From NCBI RefSeq assembly GCF_001431665.1, contig NZ_LLXV01000043.1, forward strand, positions 1-47,572: 47,572 nucleotides of DNA. Direction: 5' to 3'. The translations under genes were made by a program, and so were the position numbers. The notes below the pieces were generated by a model that saw nothing but the letters and a program-made list of their open reading frames with translations, did not search any database and was not told where the DNA came from. Below, piece by piece: positions 7,878-15,317 of the stretch. How positions within the stretch are numbered: position 1 is the first letter of the stretch; every line of letters begins with the position of its first letter. Source of the DNA: Stenotrophomonas beteli. Lineage in GTDB: Bacteria > Pseudomonadota > Gammaproteobacteria > Xanthomonadales > Xanthomonadaceae.

Positions 7878-10604
7878 TCAGCGGAACCGGTAGTCCAGCT
7901 GCACCCAGTACTGGCGGCCATACGGGTCGTAGTTGCCGACCGGGTAGAACGGCCAGCCGCCACCGTTCCTGTCCGCCGGCGGGCGGCTGTCGCGCAGGTT
8001 GTTGACGATCACGCCCACCGACAGGTTCTCGCCGAACTGGCGGAACACGCTGGCGTTGTAGGTCATGTACGGCGCGATGCGGCCACTGCCATCGGTCTTC
8101 GGCAGCGAGCCGAAGCGGTTGCCATACAAGGTGGTGGTCCAGTCGCCCTGGTTCCAGGTGATGCTGCCGTTGGCCTTGCTGCGCCACTGGTAGTCATCCA
8201 GCGAATTGCGGATGTCACGCTCCGGATCATCGGCGAACTGCCGGTACGTGTGCTCCAGCACCACGGTGTAGGCCAGGCGCGTGGTGAAGCGGCCATAGCG
8301 ACCGGCATCGAAACGCCAGTTGCCCTTCAGGTCCAGGCCACGCACCGATTCGGAGGCCGCGTTGATCGGGTTGATCAGCACGCGGGTGACCTGGTCCGGC
8401 TGCACCGTAGCATTGGACGGGTTGCGGATCACCCGCGACAGCGCGTCCTGGCACAGCGGCGAGCCGATGTCACGCGCCTCGCCGCCCAGCGTTTTTCCCA
8501 ACCGGCAGTCGGCCTCGTCACGCAGAATGCGGCTGGTATCGAGGCTGGTGACCTCATTGTCGATGCGGATATCGTAGTAGTCGGCACTGAAATCCAGCCC
8601 CGACACCGGCGACCACACCACGCCGAACCCATAGGACTTGGCGGTCTCCGGCTGCAACTGCGGATTGGCGCGGTTGCTGTAGTCGATCGACAGGCCGTTG
8701 TAATCGCAGTTGTCATACGACTGGCCGGCGGTACGGCAGCGCCAGTAGTCGGTCATGCCCGGGTTGTAGCCGCGGGTCTCGGTGGCGAACACGTAGTTCA
8801 TGTCCGGCGCACGGAAACTGGTGGCGGCCGAACCGCGGATCAGCAGGCTTTGGACCGGGCGGAACTCGACGCCGACGCTCCAGGTCGCCTTGCCGATGTG
8901 CTCGCCCCCTGCCCGGTACTGGTCATAGCGACCGGCCAGCGTGGTGGTCAGCGACTGCAGCAGCGGCAACTGCAACTCCACACCGGCGGCGTAACGATCG
9001 CGCTCGCCGCCGGCACCGATGCCGGCACTGGTGTTCCAGAATTCGCCGGTGCCCAGGCGCGGGTCCGGGCGATTGCGGTAGCCCTGGCTGCCGGCCTCGA
9101 CCACCGCCGCCAGCGCGGCGTCACCGCCGGGCAGCGCGAACAGGCGGCCGTTGATGCTGGCACTGAAGGTCTGCAGCCACGCCGCATTGCGGCTCTCCTG
9201 GTAGCCAGACAGGCCCTGGTACTCGTTCGGCGTCAGCGGCTGGAACAGGCGCGCCGGGTCCGGCGCATAGACCTCCACGCCGTTGCGCACGCCCAGCTTC
9301 GGGCCGAGCAGGTACTCGTTGATGCCGGCCAGCAGCACCGGGCGGCGGGTGCGGTTCTCGTAGCGCGATCGGCTGTAGACCGCTTCGTAATCCCAGTCGC
9401 TGTCGCCGATCTGGCCGCGTGCGCCGATGTTGAACGACCAGGAATTTTCCAGGAAGCGATTGGCATTGCGCGGCAGGCCGCCGATCTCTTCCGGTGCGAA
9501 GCGGCGGTACCAGCTTTCCAGGTTGCCGGTGGTCTGGTTGTAGAAGTAGTTTCGGGCCGAGGTCCAGGTGGGCGCGCGGGTGTTGTTGTAGATCTGCGCA
9601 CTGCCCACGGCCACGTCGGCGAACAGATCGGTGCGCTCATCCAGGTGGAAGGTCAGCAGGCCGTAGCCATTGAGATTGCGCTTCTGGGTCTGCACGGTCC
9701 AATAGCTGGCGGCCGCTTCATTGCTGCCGCAGTACCAGCCCTGGCGCGGGTTGTTGGCACGGAACACGCTGCCGCCATAGATGGCCGAGGCGGCGTCGCA
9801 ACCGTTGACGCCCGGATCGATGTTGCGCCCGGTGGCGGCGTTGCGGCGATAGCCGATCGCGGTAGCCTGCGGCGCTTTGCCGGTGGGGTCATCATCCAGC
9901 GAGTCCATGAAATCGCGCTGGCGCGCATGGATCGCCTTGCGCACGTCGAACTCGAAGCCGAACAGGGCATCCCAGCGCTCGCCGGAACTGCCACCGACGA
10001 CCTGCGCGCGCTGGTTGTCGCCGCCCCCCTGCTGGGTGCCACCGGCACGCACGTTCACGTCCACACCCTCAAAGCGGTCCTTGAGGATGATGTTGACCAC
10101 GCCGGCGATGGCATCCGAGCCGTACACCGCCGACGCACCCGCAGCCAGCACCTCGATGCGCTCGATCAGGGCGCTGGGAATGTTGGCCAGGTTGACCACG
10201 TTCACCGAGCCTTCGTAGGCCAGCGGGTAGTCGGCCTGGCGGCGTCCATTGACCAGCACCAGGGTGCGGTTGGGTCCCAGGCCGCGAAGGTTGATGGTGT
10301 TGGCGGCCGGGGTGAAGGTATTGCCGAAGTCCTCGCCCTGCACGTTGCCGGTGTTCTCGGTCAACGCACTGAGCGCGTCGAAGGCATTGCGGTAGCCCTG
10401 CGCGTCAATCTGCTCGCGGCTGATCACCGTTACCGGCGACGGCCCTTCGACGCTGGCACGCGGAATGCGCGAACCGGTGACCTTGACTTCCTGCAATGAG
10501 GTGGGTGCGCTTTCCTGCGCGAGGGCCGGCAGCGAGACCAGCATCAGGGACGACAGCGCGAGCACCAGCGGACGCGGGCGCAGCGCCTTGGGGGAGGCGG
10601 ACAT
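7878..10604 (-). CDS. TonB-dependent outer-membrane receptor
   Basis: A 908-residue outer-membrane beta-barrel transporter. It begins with a signal peptide (to about residue 29, SLPALA|QES), then a TonB-box-like segment around LQEVKVTGSRIPR. The plug domain follows, with VTVISREQI, TINLRGLGPNRTLVLVNGRR, IERIEVLAAGASAVYGSDAI and GVVNIILK. About 22 barrel strands end in an aromatic-type terminal strand (YWVQLDYRFR). AGGA lies 7 nt before the ATG. The plug pattern and long loops match the large Xanthomonadaceae receptor family that imports carbohydrates, peptides or other nutrients. No linked enzyme or sigma/anti-sigma pair indicates the substrate. Confidence 0.95.
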   Translation of the reverse strand: MSASPKALRPRPLVLALSSLMLVSLPALAQESAPTSLQEVKVTGSRIPRASVEGPSPVTVISREQIDAQGYRNAFDALSALTENTGNVQGEDFGNTFTPAANTINLRGLGPNRTLVLVNGRRQADYPLAYEGSVNVVNLANIPSALIERIEVLAAGASAVYGSDAIAGVVNIILKDRFEGVDVNVRAGGTQQGGGDNQRAQVVGGSSGERWDALFGFEFDVRKAIHARQRDFMDSLDDDPTGKAPQATAIGYRRNAATGRNIDPGVNGCDAASAIYGGSVFRANNPRQGWYCGSNEAAASYWTVQTQKRNLNGYGLLTFHLDERTDLFADVAVGSAQIYNNTRAPTWTSARNYFYNQTTGNLESWYRRFAPEEIGGLPRNANRFLENSWSFNIGARGQIGDSDWDYEAVYSRSRYENRTRRPVLLAGINEYLLGPKLGVRNGVEVYAPDPARLFQPLTPNEYQGLSGYQESRNAAWLQTFSASINGRLFALPGGDAALAAVVEAGSQGYRNRPDPRLGTGEFWNTSAGIGAGGERDRYAAGVELQLPLLQSLTTTLAGRYDQYRAGGEHIGKATWSVGVEFRPVQSLLIRGSAATSFRAPDMNYVFATETRGYNPGMTDYWRCRTAGQSYDNCDYNGLSIDYSNRANPQLQPETAKSYGFGVVWSPVSGLDFSADYYDIRIDNEVTSLDTSRILRDEADCRLGKTLGGEARDIGSPLCQDALSRVIRNPSNATVQPDQVTRVLINPINAASESVRGLDLKGNWRFDAGRYGRFTTRLAYTVVLEHTYRQFADDPERDIRNSLDDYQWRSKANGSITWNQGDWTTTLYGNRFGSLPKTDGSGRIAPYMTYNASVFRQFGENLSVGVIVNNLRDSRPPADRNGGGWPFYPVGNYDPYGRQYWVQLDYRFR

Positions 10605-10821
10605 GGGCTTCCTGAGGACGATGGGGGTGGTACGGGAGGACAGCCGGCGATGCGCCGCATAACGATCCCGTAACGAAAGTGTCCTGAATGGACGGTTTCA
10701 GTGGAAATGATCTGCCCTGATGGGCTTATGCCTGAACCGAATCAGACCTGACGGGCCAGCCAGGCGGCTTTTGCAACGAATTGAATGGTGCCGTGGCAGG
10801 CGCCCTCGCATCGTGCGGGCC

Positions 10822-11418
10822 ATGAACTACAGTGCCCAACCTCCCTGTCTCCCGCCCCTGCATCCGGTCCGGCGCCGCCACCTGCTGCACCTGCAGGCCG
10901 CACCGGTGACCCTGCGTTCATTCCTGCGCACCGACCTGCCCCGCTGGCGCATCTTCAATGACACCTGGCGGCGCGGCCACGTGCATGCGCCCGGCATCGA
11001 TGAGGAAGCACGCTTCCTCGCAGGCATGCACCGCTCCTGCCTGGAGTACGACCACGATCAGCTGCAGCTGGGCGTGTTCGACGACGTGCATGGAACCCTG
11101 CTGGACCAGGTGCACGTGCGCCTGCAGTCCGCGCATGCGCGTTGCGCGGAAATCCAGTCACTCCAGCATCGGCACGCCTATCCGCAGGCGGCGCTGCTGG
11201 CACTGTGCACGCTCCTGTTCGAGAACGTCGGCCTGCATCGCATCTACGTGCTGCTGCCGCCGTCGTGCACCTCGCCGTTCGCTGACGCCCTGCGTGCGAC
11301 CGGGTTCGAATGCGAAGGCTTGCTGCGCGACCAGCATCTGGACGCCGTCGGTTGGCACGATCGCCAGCTGCTGGCATTGACCGCGCCCGGGTGGCGCAAT
11401 CGCAGGCCGATCCGCTAG
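10822..11418 (+). CDS. GNAT-family acetyltransferase-like protein
   Basis: A 198-residue protein; ATG 10822 (MNYSAQ) was preferred to an upstream alternative start at 10720. Residues about 30-190 have the layout of RimJ/RimL-type N-acetyltransferases: VTLRSFLRTDLPRW near the start, a middle beta region, a helix (ALLALCTLLFENVGL), then HRIYVLLPP and ALRATGFECEGLLRDQ. That last segment resembles the usual 'LGF.rEG.lR' element. The acetyl-CoA loop (Q/RxxGxG/A) is not recognisable, so activity is uncertain. Its TAG stop overlaps the TAG of the convergent cdh gene within a palindromic CTAG. Confidence 0.6.
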   Translation: MNYSAQPPCLPPLHPVRRRHLLHLQAAPVTLRSFLRTDLPRWRIFNDTWRRGHVHAPGIDEEARFLAGMHRSCLEYDHDQLQLGVFDDVHGTLLDQVHVRLQSAHARCAEIQSLQHRHAYPQAALLALCTLLFENVGLHRIYVLLPPSCTSPFADALRATGFECEGLLRDQHLDAVGWHDRQLLALTAPGWRNRRPIR

Positions 11419-12203
11419 CGCACCCGCTCCAGTGCCTGCCCTGTGCCGGTCAGGACGGTGCAGGCGTGGTCCTGCAGTTCCTCACCACTGGCCTCATTGC
11501 CGCTGGCGGCGTCCACCCGCGTGGCCAGCAGGATGAAGCCCGGCCCGCCCTGTACGTCGTCACGCCCGGCCACGACCAGGCTCCATTGACCAACATCGGT
11601 CACGCCGCTGAGGTCGTAGGCCAGCAGATTCAGCGGGTTGGCGGTCAGCGTGTCACCCGGCAGCAGCCGGGCCTGGTAGCGGTGGCCGCGCAACGGCGTG
11701 GCCAATGGCGCCCAGGCCTGGCCCAGGGTGCCTGCCTGCGCATCCAGTGCCTCCAGCACGTCGGCACGCAGGCAGTCGACGTGGATGTGCAACTGGTGCT
11801 GCGAACGGCCATGCGGCGAGTTCAGCGCCAGGCTGGCCACGGCACGCGGCAGTGGCTGGCCCAGCGCCTGTTCGGTATGACTGCGCGCCTGCCAGGCGGC
11901 GGCGAAGTAGTTCGGCGCGCCACGCTGGTACAGGCCGCGGTTTTCGATACCACTGACCTTGTCCAGCGGCATCAGCAGGAACTGGTAATCGCCATGTGCA
12001 TCCTTGACGAGCACATCGCGACGGTCCGCCGCGCTTTCCACGCGCAGGCAGTCACCGCGCGGTCCCTCGGCGCCACGGCAATCACGTTCGATCAGCCGCC
12101 ACAGCGCGTCGGAATGGGCCGGCGGCGGCGGCGCACTGGCACAGCCCGCCAGCACTGGCAGGAACACGGACAACAGCAACGGCAGACGGGGCACGGCATT
12201 CAC
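11415..12203 (-). CDS. cdh: CDP-diacylglycerol pyrophosphatase
   Basis: Predicted to hydrolyse CDP-diacylglycerol to phosphatidic acid and CMP at the inner membrane. The diagnostic motif is NSPHGRSQHQLHIHVDC, matching the Cdh family NSxxxRSQxQLHIHxxC with its HIT-like histidines. Length (about 262 residues) agrees with E. coli Cdh. The N-terminus has a hydrophobic segment ending in LAGCASAPP, a lipobox, so it is probably a lipoprotein rather than only membrane-spanning. No ATG start exists; GTG 12203 is chosen, with GTG at 12221 or 12194 also possible. The gene follows the phospholipase effector gene by 47 nt on the same strand and may share its transcript. Confidence 0.85.
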   Translation of the reverse strand: MNAVPRLPLLLSVFLPVLAGCASAPPPPAHSDALWRLIERDCRGAEGPRGDCLRVESAADRRDVLVKDAHGDYQFLLMPLDKVSGIENRGLYQRGAPNYFAAAWQARSHTEQALGQPLPRAVASLALNSPHGRSQHQLHIHVDCLRADVLEALDAQAGTLGQAWAPLATPLRGHRYQARLLPGDTLTANPLNLLAYDLSGVTDVGQWSLVVAGRDDVQGGPGFILLATRVDAASGNEASGEELQDHACTVLTGTGQALERVR

Positions 12204-12250
12204 ATCGATGGCTCGGCCCACGGCCGCGGCGTGTAGTGTAGCCCGCCCTT

Positions 12251-13948
12251 TCAGCCAGGCACCGCCTCGGCGGCCTCGACCTTCTCATCCACCTTGCCGG
12301 GCGTGTATTTGGTGGCGCCGAAGTACAGCACCCGCCACTGGCTCAGGTTGCCGATGAACCAGTGCGCCACCGAGTCGTGGCCGTAGCCATCGAAGAAGGC
12401 CTCCACCTTCGGCGGCAGCAGCGTGGTGTTGTCCCACGACTCCAGGGTTACCCGCTCGGCCATCGTCAGCGTCGCGCCCCGCTCGCGGCGGCGGCGCAGG
12501 CTGACGATCTTGCCCAGCATCGTGTCGTTTTCCTTCTCCAGGCCGCGGCGCTGCTTGCGCACCGCCGAAAGCTCATCGTCCCGTGCCTTCAGTTCATCGG
12601 AAACCCGATTCCATTCGGCCGTCTTGTCCGCGTTGCCCTGATCGGCCAGATGCAGGTTGTCGTTGCCCCACGGCGATGGCAGCTGCGACTGGCGACGGCG
12701 CAGGGTCCGCACCTGCTCGCGCAGCGCCTCCTCGCGCGCCGCCAGGCGCTGCATCGACGGCAGCTGGTCACCCCGCGCCACGCGTACCCGCAGCCAGCGG
12801 TACAGAAGTTCCATGTGCGAGGCCTGCACGTCCTCCATGCGCCCACGCTTGACCCGCACCGCCTGCAGATAGGCATTGAACACCGCCTGCAGCTCCGGAT
12901 CCTGCTTGTCGAACTCGGCCTTCAGGAACGGCTCAAGTTCACTAACCGGATGAAGCAACACGCCACCGGCCTGCGCCATGTCGTACATCTCGTTGAGGGC
13001 GAAGCGTGCGATGCTGTTCCTGCGTCCCTGGTGTTGCGGGTCATAGCCGCCGCCCACATCGGAGTGCACGCCGGGGAACCAGATTTCCACCGTATTGGCC
13101 GGATAGCGTGCGTGCTCCCGCGTCGAATCCAGGGGGAACTGCCCGCGCAGTTCGTGGGCGGCGGTCATGTGCACCGACTGCTCGACGATTTCCGGAACCG
13201 CCACGCCCTCGGCCCAGCCGGTATGTCCGTTGCGGTAGTTGAACGCTGCCGCCGCCAGGCTGGGCCACACCGAGCACACCGTGTCGAACACGCCCATGAA
13301 GCCGATCCGCAGCGGAATGCGTTCGCGGTACAGCCAGGTGCCATCGGCCTGGCGCCGGCAGCGCGCGGCCAGGTCGCGGGCAAACGCACGTGCCGATGCC
13401 GCCCCGCGCGAGAACCCAAATACCGACACGCTGACCACCAGGATGCGCATCGGCTCGGGTTGGGTATCGATCAGCTCGTCCAGCGCCTGCAGCGCGAAGT
13501 CGATGCGCTCGCGCCCACCCTTGCCGATCGACAGCCCGAGCAGGCCGCCGCTGTCGCCGACTTCCGGGCAGGGCGTACCAACGCCTGCCAGATACTGGCG
13601 CTTGATGTTCCGCGTATCGTCCTTGTGCGAAATGAACAGCCGGGCGATGTTCGACAGAGCGCGCTCTTCCTCCCCCTTGGCCAGCTCTTCATCGCGATTG
13701 TTGCCGGTACCGTCGAAGAACACGCTCAGGTGCAGGCTCTGGGTACAGCCGGTGGTAGCCGTTTCCTTGTCGGGCACCGTGCCGCACATCGCTTCCTGGC
13801 GACGCCGGCGCTCGGCATCGCTCAACGGACGCGTGCCGCGCGCCAGCCGCGCCGTGCGCGCCGTGCCCTCGGCCTGCGACACCGGATCGGGGGTGCCGGG
13901 CTCCAGATCCACCTGGCCCGGAATCGCGGTCGGATCAGTACTGGTCAT
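12251..13948 (-). CDS. T6SS phospholipase effector, Tle1 family (DUF2235)
   Basis: A 565-residue alpha/beta hydrolase predicted to degrade phospholipids of rival cells after T6SS injection. DUF2235 landmarks are VFFDGTGNN (76-84), the nucleophile elbow GFSRG with Ser180, GVFDTV with Asp222, and FPGVHSDVGGGY with His295. Together these form a Ser-Asp-His triad like that of Pseudomonas Tle1. The C-terminal third contains an Arg/Glu-rich coiled coil (about 430-515) and an end region that may contact membrane or VgrG. There is no signal peptide, as expected. ATG 13948 overlaps the upstream DUF3304 gene by 14 nt. Cassette order is VgrG, DUF4123 adaptor, DUF3304, Tle1. Confidence 0.9.
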   Translation of the reverse strand: MTSTDPTAIPGQVDLEPGTPDPVSQAEGTARTARLARGTRPLSDAERRRRQEAMCGTVPDKETATTGCTQSLHLSVFFDGTGNNRDEELAKGEEERALSNIARLFISHKDDTRNIKRQYLAGVGTPCPEVGDSGGLLGLSIGKGGRERIDFALQALDELIDTQPEPMRILVVSVSVFGFSRGAASARAFARDLAARCRRQADGTWLYRERIPLRIGFMGVFDTVCSVWPSLAAAAFNYRNGHTGWAEGVAVPEIVEQSVHMTAAHELRGQFPLDSTREHARYPANTVEIWFPGVHSDVGGGYDPQHQGRRNSIARFALNEMYDMAQAGGVLLHPVSELEPFLKAEFDKQDPELQAVFNAYLQAVRVKRGRMEDVQASHMELLYRWLRVRVARGDQLPSMQRLAAREEALREQVRTLRRRQSQLPSPWGNDNLHLADQGNADKTAEWNRVSDELKARDDELSAVRKQRRGLEKENDTMLGKIVSLRRRRERGATLTMAERVTLESWDNTTLLPPKVEAFFDGYGHDSVAHWFIGNLSQWRVLYFGATKYTPGKVDEKVEAAEAVPG

Positions 13949-14435
13949 GGTCCTTGTGCTCCTTCGGCACCGGCATGCGTCGCACATCCCATTTGTTGAC
14001 GCCCTTGTCCAGCAGCTCGGCCTCGACATGGCCATCGGCATAGAAATGCAACAGCAGGGTGGCCGGGTTGGGCGGATACGGCGTCTTCAGTGGCACCACC
14101 GCCTCGCGCGGCACGCGGTGCCCTTCGCTCAGGTAGCGATTGGTGGCCAGATCGTAGCGGTTGGCCTCGGTCCAGCGCACCCGCACACTGTCCGGCCCCT
14201 TGCCGCGCGGCGCGCGCGGCCCCATTCCCGAGCCGCCGTTGGTGTAACCGCTCACCCCTCCCAGAAACTGCCCGTCGACCCGCACATCGGCCAGGTAGTA
14301 CGGGCTGTAGTTGAACGCGAACAACGACATGATCGGCGTCTTTCCGCGCGCCATCGCCCGGCTGCAACCGACGCCCATCACCAGCAGCGCGATCACCGCC
14401 AGCGCGCTCCACCACAGGTACTTGCTGCTCATCAT
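13935..14435 (-). CDS. DUF3304 lipoprotein, probable Tle1 immunity protein
   Basis: A 166-residue lipoprotein. The N-terminus has a hydrophobic signal ending MGVGC|SRAM, a lipobox with Ser at +2. The mature part carries DUF3304-type elements NYSPYYLADVRVDG, FLGG and NPATLLLHFYADGHVEAEL. DUF3304 lipoproteins are commonly paired with DUF2235/Tle1 effectors and act as periplasmic immunity that blocks the lipase. Here the 3' end overlaps the effector start, implying translational coupling so that protection is made with the toxin. Start is ATG 14435 or 14432 (tandem ATGs), with GAGAG just upstream; upstream gene ends 17 nt before. Confidence 0.8.
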   Translation of the reverse strand: MMSSKYLWWSALAVIALLVMGVGCSRAMARGKTPIMSLFAFNYSPYYLADVRVDGQFLGGVSGYTNGGSGMGPRAPRGKGPDSVRVRWTEANRYDLATNRYLSEGHRVPREAVVPLKTPYPPNPATLLLHFYADGHVEAELLDKGVNKWDVRRMPVPKEHKDHDQY

Positions 14436-14451
14436 CGCGCTCTCGCTCCGT

Positions 14452-15315
14452 TCAATCCCAGCTTTCTTCCAGGGGCCAGACGTCATCGCCGATGTCGGCC
14501 GCACTGCGCCGCCCACTGGCAAAATCCTGCAGGCGCTGCTGCCAGGCTGGATCCTCGCCGAGATCGTTGCCGGCCAGCAGCGCCCAGGTCGCCACCATCA
14601 CCAAACGGCGGCTGTCTTCAATGCCGGCCGCCGCGGCCGTCGCCACCACGCGCCGGAAGAAGGTGTACCAGCGCGCGCGTGGTTGTCGCGCCAACAGCTC
14701 GGGGTCGGTCAGCTGGAAATGGTCGATCAGGGTATAGGGATAGCTGGCGTCGATCAGCGCACGCCGCTGCGGCGCCTCCAGTACCCACGGCGGGTCGTGC
14801 GGATCCGGCACGACATCGGCCAGTTCCAGCCGCGCCCATTGCAGATCATGGCGCAGATACCACCAGCATTCGCCCAGGGCCAGGAAGGCACGGCATTGCG
14901 CCTCATCCAGCACCTGCACCCACCAGGGCAGTACACGCGCATCAAAGAAGCGTGCCAGGAACTCCTTGCCATTGGGGTAGCGGGCATCCAGCCGCCGTTG
15001 CAGGCGCTGCTGCAGCGCCTCACCGGTCAATGTCGTTTCAATCACGCTCAGCAGGCCCGGTGAACGCGCCTGCGCCGCCGCCCGCTGCAGGAAGCGGTCG
15101 ATGTCGGCCTCGCCCGGCAGCCGCGCCAGGAACACGCTGGCGTCGTCGGTGCCGTCGGCCAGCAGGCCATCAAACAGGCGCAACGGTGCCCACGGCAGTG
15201 CGCGCAGCAGCTGCAACGGCTGATCGCACTGTGCGCCATCGAGCAGCACGAACCGCTGCGTGCCGGCGTCCAGCGGTGGCAGCGCGAGCGGTGGGAAGTG
15301 CCAGTCGCGTCCCAT
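14452..15315 (-). CDS. DUF4123 T6SS effector adaptor (Tap/Tec-type chaperone)
   Basis: A 287-residue cytosolic protein starting at ATG 15315, 2 nt after the VgrG stop. The N-terminal ~130 residues are a DUF4123 domain: RFVLLDGAQCDQPL, PWAPLRLFDG and FLARLPGEADIDRFLQR. The central part has FFDARVLPWWVQVLDEAQCRAFL, typical of this family's second conserved block. DUF4123 proteins bind the effector and load it on the tail of a cognate VgrG. Its place between VgrG and the Tle1 pair marks it as the loader for that lipase. It has no membrane segment or signal. Confidence 0.87.
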   Translation of the reverse strand: MGRDWHFPPLALPPLDAGTQRFVLLDGAQCDQPLQLLRALPWAPLRLFDGLLADGTDDASVFLARLPGEADIDRFLQRAAAQARSPGLLSVIETTLTGEALQQRLQRRLDARYPNGKEFLARFFDARVLPWWVQVLDEAQCRAFLALGECWWYLRHDLQWARLELADVVPDPHDPPWVLEAPQRRALIDASYPYTLIDHFQLTDPELLARQPRARWYTFFRRVVATAAAAGIEDSRRLVMVATWALLAGNDLGEDPAWQQRLQDFASGRRSAADIGDDVWPLEESWD

Positions 15316-15317
15316 GC

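Noticed and set aside
8250..10499. Long + strand open frame opposite the TonB-dependent receptor
   Set aside because: Composition is typical of GC-skewed shadow reading, and the opposite strand encodes an unmistakable receptor.
12362..13999. Long + strand open frame opposite the Tle1 gene
   Set aside because: The minus strand holds the full Ser-Asp-His lipase signature; the + frame has no recognisable features.
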